Notes: a model not told the origin generated them from the letters alone. A stretch of DNA of 64,000 bases from Bifidobacterium breve (GCA_945860545.1 CAMAQM010000001.1:62001-126000), one strand, 5' to 3'; positions 8,099 through 15,765 are shown, numbered from the stretch's first letter. Translations and numbers: made by a program.

Positions 8099-8254
8099 TC
8101 ACGACAACTCGAGGTACTCGGTGCCTTCGTAGCGTCGGTCCACGTCAACCTTGGTGGTCTGGCCCAGAACCCCGGCGAGAACCCCCATGCTCACGAGGAA
8201 CACGACGGGGAACACGACCACGAGGATGGCGGCGATGATGATTGCTCCGACCAT
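8099..8254 (-). CDS. 51-aa single-pass membrane protein
   Basis: Absent from the ORF track; found by reading the minus strand. It encodes MVGAIIIAAILVVVFPVVFL, one long hydrophobic helix over about residues 2-31, followed by a hydrophilic tail that ends DRRYEGTEYLELS. The ATG at 8254 is preceded by AGGGTAGGGAC. It starts 9 bp after the RidA stop and is followed directly by a hairpin, so it is the last gene of the sufR-like/erpA/molybdo/ridA operon. No family recognised. The tail is predicted cytoplasmic or extracytoplasmic with equal uncertainty; a role as membrane anchor for the operon's enzyme is only a guess. Confidence 0.65.
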   Translation of the reverse strand: MVGAIIIAAILVVVFPVVFLVSMGVLAGVLGQTTKVDVDRRYEGTEYLELS

Positions 8255-8263
8255 GTCCCTACC

Positions 8264-8617
8264 CTATAGCCCGCGCGGGTAGGTCCAGGCGTCGATCTCG
8301 ACGAGGGCGTGCAACGGCAGTTCCGCCACCGCAACGGTGGTGCGGGCCGGCCGGTGGTCACCGAACGCCGCCACCCACACCTCGTTCATGATGTCGAAGT
8401 CGCGCATGTGCCGGAGGAACACGGTGGCCTTGACCACCTCACCGAGTCCGGACCCCTCCCCGGCGAGCAGGGTGGCGAGGTTGGCCAGGGCCTGGGTGGC
8501 TTCTTCACGGATGCCTCCCGAGACGATGCGTCCATCGCGCAGCCCGATCTGGCCGGAGGTCACGAGCCAGTCGCCGGCTCGCACGATGGGTGCGTAGGGG
8601 CCGATCGGCGTTGACAT
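8264..8617 (-). CDS. RidA-family (YjgF/YER057c/UK114) deaminase-like protein
   Basis: A 117-aa RidA-fold protein. RidA members hydrolyse reactive imines or enamines released by PLP enzymes; other subgroups act in catabolic pathways. Features include a start SxPIGPYAPIV, the central SGQIGL strand, LATLLAGEGSGLGEVVKATVFL, and ARTTVAVAELP in which Arg is the usual substrate-binding residue of active RidA. Trimer formation is expected. ATG 8617 is preceded by CGAGGAGCACCC. It lies 34 bp after the molybdo-fusion gene and 9 bp before the small membrane protein gene, so it probably detoxifies or processes a product of that enzyme rather than serving general metabolism; this is inference from context. 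Confidence 0.9.
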   Translation of the reverse strand: MSTPIGPYAPIVRAGDWLVTSGQIGLRDGRIVSGGIREEATQALANLATLLAGEGSGLGEVVKATVFLRHMRDFDIMNEVWVAAFGDHRPARTTVAVAELPLHALVEIDAWTYPRGL

Positions 8618-8651
8618 GGGGTGCTCCTCGCTCGGGTCGACGGTGGGGTGC

Positions 8652-10250
8652 TCAGCGCGACCGTAGCGGCACACCGGTGGGCCACGTGTCGGGAAGTCCC
8701 TGGTGGCGCCACACGGCGAGGGCGACGGCGGCGAACACGGCGTCGCCGGCGGGAACCGCCTCGCCGGTCGTGTCGCCGAGCGACGCATCGATTCTCACGG
8801 TGACTGGCGGCATGTCGGTGGCTTTGAGAATGCCGAACGAACGGATCGTGAGGTCCTCAACCGATCCCGTCTCGCCGTCCACGGCGAGGCTCTCGGAAGT
8901 GACCCAACTCGCCGCCATGTGGGCTGCGCCGGTGCACGCCGAGATCAGCACCACATCGTCGAGCGGTTCGCCACAGGCGACGCGGACCGCGATGGTGCCG
9001 TCCGCCTCCACGGCGGCGGCTGCGGTGGCACCCGCGGGTGAGGTGATGCGGTCCACGCCTGTCGCTGCGGCCACGGCCACCGCAGCTTCCACCCATCCCG
9101 CGCCGCGCACCCGCACCGACGTGGGCGGGCCGATGACGTCGCAGGGAGTGACGACGAGACCGGGGGCGACCTCGGCGACGGCGTCGACCACCCCTGGGGT
9201 GTGCGCCACCGCCATGACCCCTGTCCCGTCGGGTCGCACCCCGATGGCTACCGGTGGTCGTTTCGGGCCGAGTCGGACGGCGTCCTCGCGGTCGAACAAC
9301 ACCCGGACGCACCGGTCGTGGTCGTCGGCGAGTTGTCGCGCTGCTTGGGTGACTGGGGAATCGACCTTGCCGCCGAACGCCCCGCCGTTCGCCAATGGCG
9401 TCGCAGGGGTGCCCCCCGGTTCGCACCACGAGGCGTCGGTCTCGAGGTAGGCGGGATCGACCCACGAGGTCCGAAGCGTCACTGACCATTCGCCTTCGGG
9501 CACCTCGAGAGGGGGTTGTGACGCCACGGTGGTGCGGCGGCCCTGCACTTTGCTGGCCTGTCGTCGGGCGTCGGCGACGGTGGTGTCGACCACCCAGCCA
9601 CCTGCGGGGTCGGGGAGTGCCACGAGTGCATCGGGTGGACACGTGTCGCTGGCGAAACCTGCCTGACCGGCAGCGACAGCCGGTCCCACGATCTGGGTGC
9701 TGCCACCCTCAAGCGTGGCTCGTCGACTGGCGGCGGCGGGGTCCCGACAGGCGAGGCCATCCTCGCCGAGTCGAGGGTCGGCCCCCTCACCGGTGGCGAG
9801 GTTCCAGGCGTCGATGATGGGCCGCCACCCGGTGCATCGACACAGGTGGGCGGCCAATGCCCGCTCAACCGTCTCGTCGGGAACCGCGCTGTCGGCGCGT
9901 TGTTCTTCGCCGCGTCGGAGTCCTTCGAGGCGCACGATGATGCCGGGGGTGCAAAAGCCGCACTGGCTGGCACCGCACGCCGTGAACGCCGCCAGCCACC
10001 GTTGTCTGGTCGGAGCGTCGAGTCCGTCGAGTGTGGTCACCTCCCGGTCGGCGACCCGCCGCACCGGGGTCACGCACGCCACCCGCGGTTTGCCGTCGAC
10101 GAGCACCGTGCAGCACCCGCATTGTCCCTGCGGGCTGCAACCATCCTTGACCGAGGTGATTCCGCACTGGTCACGCACGACGTCAAGCAGGCTCGCTTGT
10201 TCGTCGGCGACGACGATCTCCGAACCGTCGACGCGCAACCTCACGGTCAT
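8652..10250 (-). CDS. Fused [2Fe-2S] and short molybdopterin hydroxylase protein
   Basis: A 532-aa xanthine dehydrogenase/aldehyde oxidase relative of unusual build. Residues 1-75 are a plant-type ferredoxin domain (GCSPQGQCGCC plus Cys59); residues 80-150 are the helical second [2Fe-2S] domain (CGFC, CRC). After a linker, residues about 275-532 resemble parts of the molybdopterin subunit: GGAFGGKV, DREDAVRLG.KRPP and, near the C-terminus, a GE (about Glu497) at the place of the catalytic Glu. A normal molybdo subunit alone is about 750 aa and a FAD subunit is usually present; both the size and the missing FAD partner are odd. ATG 10250 is chosen because the domain begins there, although its ribosome site is weak. 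Substrate unknown. Confidence 0.75.
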   Translation of the reverse strand: MTVRLRVDGSEIVVADEQASLLDVVRDQCGITSVKDGCSPQGQCGCCTVLVDGKPRVACVTPVRRVADREVTTLDGLDAPTRQRWLAAFTACGASQCGFCTPGIIVRLEGLRRGEEQRADSAVPDETVERALAAHLCRCTGWRPIIDAWNLATGEGADPRLGEDGLACRDPAAASRRATLEGGSTQIVGPAVAAGQAGFASDTCPPDALVALPDPAGGWVVDTTVADARRQASKVQGRRTTVASQPPLEVPEGEWSVTLRTSWVDPAYLETDASWCEPGGTPATPLANGGAFGGKVDSPVTQAARQLADDHDRCVRVLFDREDAVRLGPKRPPVAIGVRPDGTGVMAVAHTPGVVDAVAEVAPGLVVTPCDVIGPPTSVRVRGAGWVEAAVAVAAATGVDRITSPAGATAAAAVEADGTIAVRVACGEPLDDVVLISACTGAAHMAASWVTSESLAVDGETGSVEDLTIRSFGILKATDMPPVTVRIDASLGDTTGEAVPAGDAVFAAVALAVWRHQGLPDTWPTGVPLRSR

Positions 10251-10278
10251 CGACGGGAGTGCGTCGGTGGCAGAAGCG

Positions 10279-10596
10279 TCAGGAGAACGAGGACCCGCAA
10301 CCGCAGGTGCGCTGCGCGTTGGGGTTCGTGATGGCGAAGCCGCTCTCGAGACCGCCCTTGTAGTCAAGGGTGGCGCCTTGGAGGAGCTGGGCGCTCGACG
10401 GGTCGGTCACGACGGTCACCGGGCCGAACACGGTGGTGATGTCGTTGTCGTCGCGCTCGGAGTCGAAGAACATCTCGTAGGAGAAGCCGGCACAACCGCC
10501 GGGCCGCACGGCCACGCGCAGCATCAGCGCGGTGTCGCCTTCGGCGTCAATGAGATCCTTGACCTTGTCAGCAGCTGCATCGCTCAGGGTGATCAC
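10279..10596 (-). CDS. erpA: A-type iron-sulfur carrier (IscA/ErpA/HesB)
   Basis: A 105-aa A-type carrier that binds an Fe-S cluster and passes it to apo-enzymes. The three ligand cysteines are present: GGCAGF in the middle and CGC near the end (RTCGCGSSF), in the standard spacing. GTG 10596 has GAGGAGGACACC upstream. It is followed after 28 bp by the two-cluster molybdo-fusion gene, whose ferredoxin domains are obvious clients, and preceded by a SufR-like repressor gene. In most actinobacteria the erpA-like gene stands near respiratory genes or ctaC, so this placement is locally distinctive. The symbol is given for class, not for proven orthology. Confidence 0.9.
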   Translation of the reverse strand: MITLSDAAADKVKDLIDAEGDTALMLRVAVRPGGCAGFSYEMFFDSERDDNDITTVFGPVTVVTDPSSAQLLQGATLDYKGGLESGFAITNPNAQRTCGCGSSFS

Positions 10597-10635
10597 GGTG
10601 TCCTCCTCGGGAGTTGCGGTTCTCAGGATAACGGT

Positions 10636-11355
10636 TCAGGTGGGGATCAGGTCCACCCGACACGGGGTGCGGTCGGCAATGGGGTGGAACGTGCTCACCC
10701 GCTGTCCGCCCAATTCGTCGACGAACCCCTCGACCATGCCGCAGTGGAGGCTGCAGATGATCTCGGGTCGTTCCTCGGCGAGTTCACGGAACGGGCAGTG
10801 GGCAAACGCCATGGTGGTGCAGGTGTCGTCGGTCACCGTCTCGGGGTCGAACCCCAGGCGGGACTGTTCCCGGGTGAGCGCGGCGAGGGTGTTGGTGTGG
10901 CCAGCCCAGTGGCGGCGGGCGTCGTCTCGTCCTTGGGCCACGCCCGCTTCCCGCACGTCCTCGCTGCTCAGCCCACCGTCGGTGACGGCGCCGAGCAGCA
11001 TGCGGGCCAGTGCCGGCCACGGTGACGGTTCGAGGCCGAGACCCGGTGCTTCCGGTGCGAGGGCGTAGCGGTGTTGGGGTCGGCCCACCCCGCCGCGGCC
11101 CACGGTGTCCACGCTGAGCAGGCCCACGTCACGCATCCGCTCGAGGTGGGGACGGACGGTGTTGGGGTGCAGGCCGAGGACTTCGGCCACCTCGGCGGTG
11201 GTCTTGGGGGCGGCGGAGCGGGCGAGCTCGAGGTAGATGGCGTAGCGGGTGTTGTCGCCGAGCGCCTTGAGCAGGTCGAGTTCCGCCTCGGGGTCCTGTC
11301 GGCGCGACCGGGGGGCGTCGGGGCGGGAGTTCGACGCGGCGGGCGGGACGGCCAT
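10636..11355 (-). CDS. SufR/ArsR-like HTH repressor with C-terminal cysteine cluster
   Basis: A 239-aa regulator. Residues about 20-95 are a winged helix with the ArsR/DeoR look (LLKALGDNTRYAIYLELA, LGLHPNTVRPHLERM). The C-terminal half has cysteines at DTCTT, AHCPF and CSLHC, the arrangement seen in SufR-type proteins that sense Fe-S status. It heads the operon with erpA and the molybdo-fusion and is divergent from the Mrp Fe-S carrier across only 40 bp. A -10 TAAACT stands 7 nt before the ATG with no ribosome site, so the mRNA is probably leaderless. Cofactor identity and target are inferred; it could sense something else through the same cysteines. Confidence 0.8.
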   Translation of the reverse strand: MAVPPAASNSRPDAPRSRRQDPEAELDLLKALGDNTRYAIYLELARSAAPKTTAEVAEVLGLHPNTVRPHLERMRDVGLLSVDTVGRGGVGRPQHRYALAPEAPGLGLEPSPWPALARMLLGAVTDGGLSSEDVREAGVAQGRDDARRHWAGHTNTLAALTREQSRLGFDPETVTDDTCTTMAFAHCPFRELAEERPEIICSLHCGMVEGFVDELGGQRVSTFHPIADRTPCRVDLIPT

Positions 11356-11362
11356 GGGATGC

Positions 11363-11368
11363 AGTTTA
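11363..11368 (-). promoter_or_regulatory. -10 element (TAAACT) of the SufR-like gene
   Basis: Seven nt separate it from the ATG at 11355, placing the start site at or next to the start codon. It lies 15 bp from the opposing mrp -10, so each promoter's -35 region falls on the other's -10. Confidence 0.5.
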
Positions 11369-11383
11369 CACGGACTTTGTCGG

Positions 11384-11389
11384 TAGAAT
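11384..11389 (+). promoter_or_regulatory. -10 element (TAGAAT) of mrp
   Basis: Six nt separate the hexamer from the GTG at 11396, and there is no ribosome site, so mrp is predicted to be leaderless. The imperfect inverted repeat between the two opposed -10 boxes (ACGGAC-TTT-GTCGGT) is the natural place for an operator. Confidence 0.55.
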
Positions 11390-11395
11390 TGGGCC

Positions 11396-12595
11396 GTGTC
11401 CGCAACGTCGTCTCCTTCCCTGCCCAGCGATGAGGAGGTGTTCGCCCTGCTCAGAGGGGTGATCGACCCCGAACTGGGGAGCGACATCGTGGATCTGGGC
11501 ATGGCCAAGGCCGTCGAGGTCAGCCCCGCAGGTGTCGTCACGGTCACCGTGGCGCTCACGACGTCGGGATGCCCGCTGCGTGCCCAGATCCAAAAGGACG
11601 TCCGCGCCCGCATCGGTTCGCTGCCCGGCGTGACCAAGGTCAAGCTCAACTGGACGGAACTCACGGCTGAGGAAAAAGCCGACACGATGTCGCGGGCGCG
11701 TCTCAACGCTGCGGCCAACGCGCCCGACACGGAGATCCCCGCCACGACCCGGGTGATCTGCGTGGCCTCGGGCAAGGGTGGGGTCGGGAAGTCGTCGGTG
11801 ACGGTGAACCTTGCAGCCGCGCTCGCCGCTCGGGGCCTCACCGTTGGGGTTCTCGACGCCGACATCTGGGGGTTTTCCGTGCCGCGCATGCTCGGCGTGG
11901 AGGGCCGTCTGGGGGGCGAGGTGGTCACCGGCGACACCGCCGACGCAGACCGCAAGATCGTGCCCCACACCAAGCAGGTGGGCGACGGACTGCTCAAGGT
12001 CGTGTCGATGGGGCTGCTCGTCGACGACGAGGAGACGGCGCTGATGTGGCGCGGGTTGATGCTGAACCGTGCGGTGCAGCACTTCTTGGAGGATGTGCGC
12101 TGGGGAGCGATGGATTACCTGGTGATCGACATGCCTCCCGGCACTGGCGACGTGCAGATGGGTCTGGCCCGGATGCTGCCCCGCGCCGAACTCATCGTGG
12201 TCACCACCCCGTCGACGAGCGCCCAGAAGGTGGCCGTGCGGGCCGTGAACATGGCGCGTCGCAGCCACCTGCGAGTGGCGGGAGTCATCGAGAACATGAG
12301 TGCATTCACGTGTGAGCACGGCACTCCATACCCGTTGTTCGGATCGGGTGGCGGGGCGGCACTCGCTGCGGAAGCAGGGGTGTCACTGCTGGCGTCGATC
12401 CCACTCGAGCCGTCGGTGGCCGCCGGTGGTGACGTCGGGTCCCCCATCGCCCTCGGCGAGGGTCCGGCCGCCGAGGCGTTCCGCGACCTCGCCGAACTCG
12501 TGGTCTCCGAGGTGGTGCCCCCCGTGGCGATGGCCGGGTGCTCAGCCCGCATGCTCGACGCTGCGGTCGCCGCCCTCGACGCCGCCGACCTCTAG
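11396..12595 (+). CDS. mrp: Mrp/NBP35-type P-loop iron-sulfur carrier
   Basis: A 399-aa ApbC/Nbp35 protein. Residues about 10-90 are the MIP18/DUF59 domain (VIDPELGSDIVDLG); residues about 120-360 are the deviant-Walker ATPase with GKGGVGKSS, DADIWG and DMPPGTGD. Members bind a bridging Fe-S cluster across a dimer and hand it to apoproteins in an ATP-dependent way. Unlike many orthologues, an obvious C-terminal CxxC pair is not present; the candidate cysteine is in SAFTCEHG, followed by only one more Cys (AGCSAR), so the cluster ligation may differ. GTG 11396 is fixed by the -10 box 6 nt upstream. Divergent from the Fe-S-type repressor. Confidence 0.92.
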   Translation: MSATSSPSLPSDEEVFALLRGVIDPELGSDIVDLGMAKAVEVSPAGVVTVTVALTTSGCPLRAQIQKDVRARIGSLPGVTKVKLNWTELTAEEKADTMSRARLNAAANAPDTEIPATTRVICVASGKGGVGKSSVTVNLAAALAARGLTVGVLDADIWGFSVPRMLGVEGRLGGEVVTGDTADADRKIVPHTKQVGDGLLKVVSMGLLVDDEETALMWRGLMLNRAVQHFLEDVRWGAMDYLVIDMPPGTGDVQMGLARMLPRAELIVVTTPSTSAQKVAVRAVNMARRSHLRVAGVIENMSAFTCEHGTPYPLFGSGGGAALAAEAGVSLLASIPLEPSVAAGGDVGSPIALGEGPAAEAFRDLAELVVSEVVPPVAMAGCSARMLDAAVAALDAADL

Positions 12596-12679
12596 TCGCA
12601 CGGGACGTCGCAGCGAACGGTCACTTCGGGATGGCGAAGCGTCCGATGAGGAACGAAGTACCGGCCGCAACGGCCGTGG

Positions 12680-13132
12680 TCAGCGGACCCGCAATCCCCG
12701 CAGTGCCGCCGGAAGTTCGCCGCGGACCCGCGCACCGGGACGGTCCGGGTCGTTGAGGTCCAGCGTCGTGGCGGGCCGGTCGGGCACGACGCACGACTCG
12801 TCGGCGCCGGTGTCGATGCCGTGGCCTCGCAGGATGAGGCGCTGGCCCCATTCGGTCTCCACCGACAACGACTCCGCCGTCACCTCGACGGCGTCAATGG
12901 TGGGTCCCTGGTCCCCGGGGTAGAGCCGACGGAGATACTCGGGGGCGTAGACGGTGACCCCGTTGACCTCGCCGACGGGTTCCTGGTCGGGTCCCGGCCA
13001 GAAGTCCTCGTAGAGGAACGGGGCGGTTGACTCGCAACAGCCGGTGCCGATGGTGATTGTGAGGGCGCCGGTGCGCGCCTGCCGTGCCCGTTCCACGACG
13101 GCGCGTGCTGCGTCAGTGGCGTCGATGCGCAT
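12680..13132 (-). CDS. DUF779-family protein
   Basis: A 150-aa protein of the DUF779 family, with the diagnostic double cysteine in a Gly-rich turn (GTGCCESTAPFL), a following acidic/aromatic strand and a central VYAPEYLRRLYPG. In many bacteria DUF779 genes sit next to aldehyde dehydrogenase genes, but none is nearby here. The C-terminal about 50 residues, rich in Asp, Arg and Pro, exceed the usual domain. ATG 13132 has GAGG just upstream. Biochemical role is unknown; metal or cluster binding by the CC pair is only a suggestion. The gene is convergent with mrp and divergent from nadE. Confidence 0.8.
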   Translation of the reverse strand: MRIDATDAARAVVERARQARTGALTITIGTGCCESTAPFLYEDFWPGPDQEPVGEVNGVTVYAPEYLRRLYPGDQGPTIDAVEVTAESLSVETEWGQRLILRGHGIDTGADESCVVPDRPATTLDLNDPDRPGARVRGELPAALRGLRVR

Positions 13133-13209
13133 CGCCTCATGGTAGGGCGACGGTGACCTGAAGAGGCCAGCGGGCTTGGCCGTGGGTGGCGCCGTTACGC
13201 TGTCGCACC

Positions 13210-14940
13210 ATGTCCCGACTGCGTCTCGCCCTCGCTCAGGTGAACGCTGTCGTGGGTGACCTCGACGGCAACGTGGATCGCGTTGTGCGAGCCCTCGACG
13301 AGGCGGCTCGCAGCGACGCCGACCTCGTCGTGTTCCCGGAACTTGTCTTGTGCGGGTACCCGCCCGAGGACCTGTTGTTGCGACCGGCGTTCGTCGACGG
13401 GGTGGCGGCGGCGCTGCGCCGGACGGCCGAGGCCACTGGCGCCCACCCGGGTCTCGTGGCGGTGATCGGTTTCGTCGAGCGCGACGGAGACCGACTCCAC
13501 AACGCCGCCGCGGTCTGCGCCGAGGGCCGGGTCCGCGGGGTGTACCGCAAACGACTCTTGCCCAACTATGCCGTGTTCGACGAGGAGCGGTACTTCCAAC
13601 CCGGCGGTGAATCGCCGCTGTTGTGGGGGGTGGCCGGGGTTTCGGTAGGGGTGGCGATCTGCGAGGACGCCTGGGCTGACGATGGGCCGCTCTCACGACT
13701 GGCCGACGGTGGGGCGGAGGTTGTCGTGTTGCTCAACGCTTCGCCCTTCCACGCCGGCAAGCGACTCGAGCGTGAGCACACCGTTGCCCGGCGCGCCGTC
13801 GAGGCGGGATGCGCTCACGTGTACGTGAACCTCGTCGGCGGCCAGGACGAACTGGTCTTCGACGGTGGGTCGTTCGTTGTGGACCCCAGCGGTCAGGTGG
13901 TGCACCGTTCGCCCTCGTTCGTTGACGAGGTGGCTGTCGTGGACCTCGACGTGGCGGCGGCACCCACCCCCGAGGTTGGTCTCCCTGTCGTTGAGATCAC
14001 GACCGGTACCGCTGCCGCATCACAACCGCTTCGGGTCCCGCACGCGGCCCCGCTGCTCTCGGAGGTGGAGGAGGTCTACGCCGCACTCGTGGTGGGGACC
14101 CGCGACTACGTCCGCAAGAACGGGTTCACCGACGTCGTGTTGGGACTCTCGGGCGGGATCGACTCGTCGCTGGTGGCCACCATCGCCGCCGACGCCGTCG
14201 GTTGCGATCGTGTCCACGGGGTTGCGCTTCCGTCGAGGTACTCCTCGGCGCATTCGCTGGCCGATGCCGACGATCTCGCCACCCGGTTGGGAATCGACAT
14301 GCGGACCATCCCCATCGAGGCCGGCCATGCCGCCCTGCTCGACATGCTCTCACCCTCCTTCGCCACCGACGGGGTCGACATCGACGACGCCGAGTTGGGT
14401 TTGACCGGTGAGAACCTCCAGAGCCGGATTCGGGCGGTGGCCATCATGGCGCTGTCGAACCGGTTCGGGTGGTTGGTGCTGACTACGTCGAACAAGAGCG
14501 AGAGCGCAGTGGGGTACTCGACGCTGTACGGGGATTCCGCTGGCGGACTCGCCGTGATCAAGGACGTGCCGAAGCTCCTCGTGTACCGGCTGTGCCGACA
14601 CCGCAACGAACTCGCTGCCGCTGACGGCAAGGTTCCCCCCATCCCGGTTTCGGTGCTCGACAAGCCACCCTCGGCCGAGTTGCGCCCCGGTCAGCGGGAC
14701 GATCAGAGCCTCCCTCCCTATGAGATCCTCGACCCGCTCCTTGAGGCGTACGTCGAAGGTGATCGTTCCGCCGCCGAGCTCGTGGCCGACGGCCACGACC
14801 CCGCGCTTGTCGCCAGGGTGGTCCGACTGGTGGATGGCGCGGAGTACAAGCGTCGGCAGTCCCCTCCGGGTCTGCGGGTCACGACCAAGGCGTTCGGTAA
14901 GGACCGGCGTCTGCCCATCACCAACGCGTACCGTGGGTGA
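13210..14940 (+). CDS. nadE: Glutamine-dependent NAD+ synthetase
   Basis: A 576-aa two-domain enzyme that amidates nicotinic acid adenine dinucleotide to NAD+. The N-terminal nitrilase-type glutaminase (to about residue 270) has the Glu-Lys-Cys triad (FPELVLCG, YRKRLLPN, VAICEDAW). The C-terminal synthetase has the PP-loop GLSGGIDSSLVA and the ENLQSRIRAVAIM region. The length matches the actinobacterial glutamine-dependent class rather than the short ammonia-dependent NadE. ATG 13210 follows a possible -10 TACGCT by 8 nt and no ribosome site is present. With nadB and nadC 30 kb away this completes the last step of de novo NAD synthesis encoded in the window (nadA and nadD not seen). Confidence 0.95.
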   Translation: MSRLRLALAQVNAVVGDLDGNVDRVVRALDEAARSDADLVVFPELVLCGYPPEDLLLRPAFVDGVAAALRRTAEATGAHPGLVAVIGFVERDGDRLHNAAAVCAEGRVRGVYRKRLLPNYAVFDEERYFQPGGESPLLWGVAGVSVGVAICEDAWADDGPLSRLADGGAEVVVLLNASPFHAGKRLEREHTVARRAVEAGCAHVYVNLVGGQDELVFDGGSFVVDPSGQVVHRSPSFVDEVAVVDLDVAAAPTPEVGLPVVEITTGTAAASQPLRVPHAAPLLSEVEEVYAALVVGTRDYVRKNGFTDVVLGLSGGIDSSLVATIAADAVGCDRVHGVALPSRYSSAHSLADADDLATRLGIDMRTIPIEAGHAALLDMLSPSFATDGVDIDDAELGLTGENLQSRIRAVAIMALSNRFGWLVLTTSNKSESAVGYSTLYGDSAGGLAVIKDVPKLLVYRLCRHRNELAAADGKVPPIPVSVLDKPPSAELRPGQRDDQSLPPYEILDPLLEAYVEGDRSAAELVADGHDPALVARVVRLVDGAEYKRRQSPPGLRVTTKAFGKDRRLPITNAYRG

Positions 14941-14941
14941 C

Positions 14942-15529
14942 GTGACTGGCGACGAGCACACCTGGGGAGACCCCGTGGCGAGGGTTCCGGGGTCGGTGGG
15001 GCCGTCGCCACCCCAGGCGTTCACCATGGCGAGGCTCGGGAACCTGCGGTGGGCGGAACTGCAGGTGTTCTCGATCACTGGCGGGTGGGTCGGAACCTCA
15101 GATGATCCGGCGGTCGCAGTGACGCTTTCGGCGGTGTCCGCCCACGCCGCGTGGCGGGCTCGCAACCTCGCCGACCGGCTGCCCACCATCGGCGAGTTCC
15201 GTGCCGCTTCGGTGACGGTCCCGACGTCTGACGCCATGGCTGGGTTCCCCGGTGAACTCGTCAACCTTGACGGGGACCTCAGGCGTGTGGCGGTGCTCGC
15301 TGAGGTCCTCCTTCCGTCGCTGGTCGCCGCGCTCAACGGACTCGCCGAGGTGCTCTCCCCGGTGGCCGACGCGCCCTCGCTCCGCATCATCCCGATCTGT
15401 GTCGCCGACCTCGAGACCGACGTGGGCCGCCTCACCGACGTCCTCGCCACGGCGGGTGCCGAGTTGGAACAACTCGACGTTTTTCTCGCCGGGACCCGAA
15501 CGTCACTGGAGTCCGCCGGAGGGTGGTGA
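14942..15529 (+). CDS. Helical protein of unknown function
   Basis: Not recognised. The 195-aa product is almost entirely helical in appearance: a conserved-looking start DEHTWGD, then FTMARLGNLRWAELQVFS, SAVSAHAAWRARNLADRLP, LLPSLVAALNGL and a C-terminal helix. The spacing of Glu/His/Trp residues in helix-rich segments (RWAELQVF, SAHAAWRA) resembles ferritin-like folds, but I cannot identify the metal ligands with confidence. It follows nadE directly; GTG 14942 (or GTG 14933, overlapping nadE by 8 bp) is used, so the two are probably one operon. No signal peptide or membrane helix. Confidence 0.7.
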   Translation: MTGDEHTWGDPVARVPGSVGPSPPQAFTMARLGNLRWAELQVFSITGGWVGTSDDPAVAVTLSAVSAHAAWRARNLADRLPTIGEFRAASVTVPTSDAMAGFPGELVNLDGDLRRVAVLAEVLLPSLVAALNGLAEVLSPVADAPSLRIIPICVADLETDVGRLTDVLATAGAELEQLDVFLAGTRTSLESAGGW

Positions 15530-15606
15530 CACCCACTTTGAGGCGCAAGGACGCGGATTTCCCGTTCTGTTGGCGTCGGGTTCGGCATGCTGGGGAGATT
15601 CGTGGG

Positions 15607-15634
15607 TTGGGGGTCTTGACCGGTCCGGTATCGT
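15607..15634 (+). promoter_or_regulatory. Candidate promoter of the sigma factor gene
   Basis: TTGGGG and TATCGT are separated by 16 bp in the 248-bp gap before the sigma gene. If used, it gives an about 137-nt leader. Confidence 0.3.
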
Positions 15635-15660
15635 TGCCCCACCTCGCAAGGCGGCGCTGT

Positions 15661-15765
15661 CGGGACGAGTCCCGCATCACCGCCATTGCCGGGTCGGCCC
15701 CTCGGGACCGTCAGTTCGTTGAGAGAAGGCCTGGATCAGGCTGAGGAGCACGGCCCGAAAGGGCC
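15661..15765 (+). promoter_or_regulatory. Hairpin-rich 5' leader before the sigma factor gene
   Basis: Two compact stem-loops are visible: CGGGA-CGAG-TCCCG at 15661-15674 and GGCCC-GAAA-GGGCC (a GNRA tetraloop) at 15752-15765. The second ends immediately before the ribosome site AAGAGGAG. The first could also serve as a weak terminator for the nadE operon. No known riboswitch was recognised. Confidence 0.35.

Noticed and set aside
12662-12676. CGGCCG-CAA-CGGCCG hairpin between mrp and DUF779
   Set aside because: Only a 6-bp self-palindromic stem with a 3-nt loop and no extension; common by chance at this GC content.
12621-12851. 76-aa minus-strand ORF ending GTSFLIGRFAIPK
   Set aside because: Overlaps the DUF779 gene in another frame and lacks a start signal; the hydrophobic end is short.
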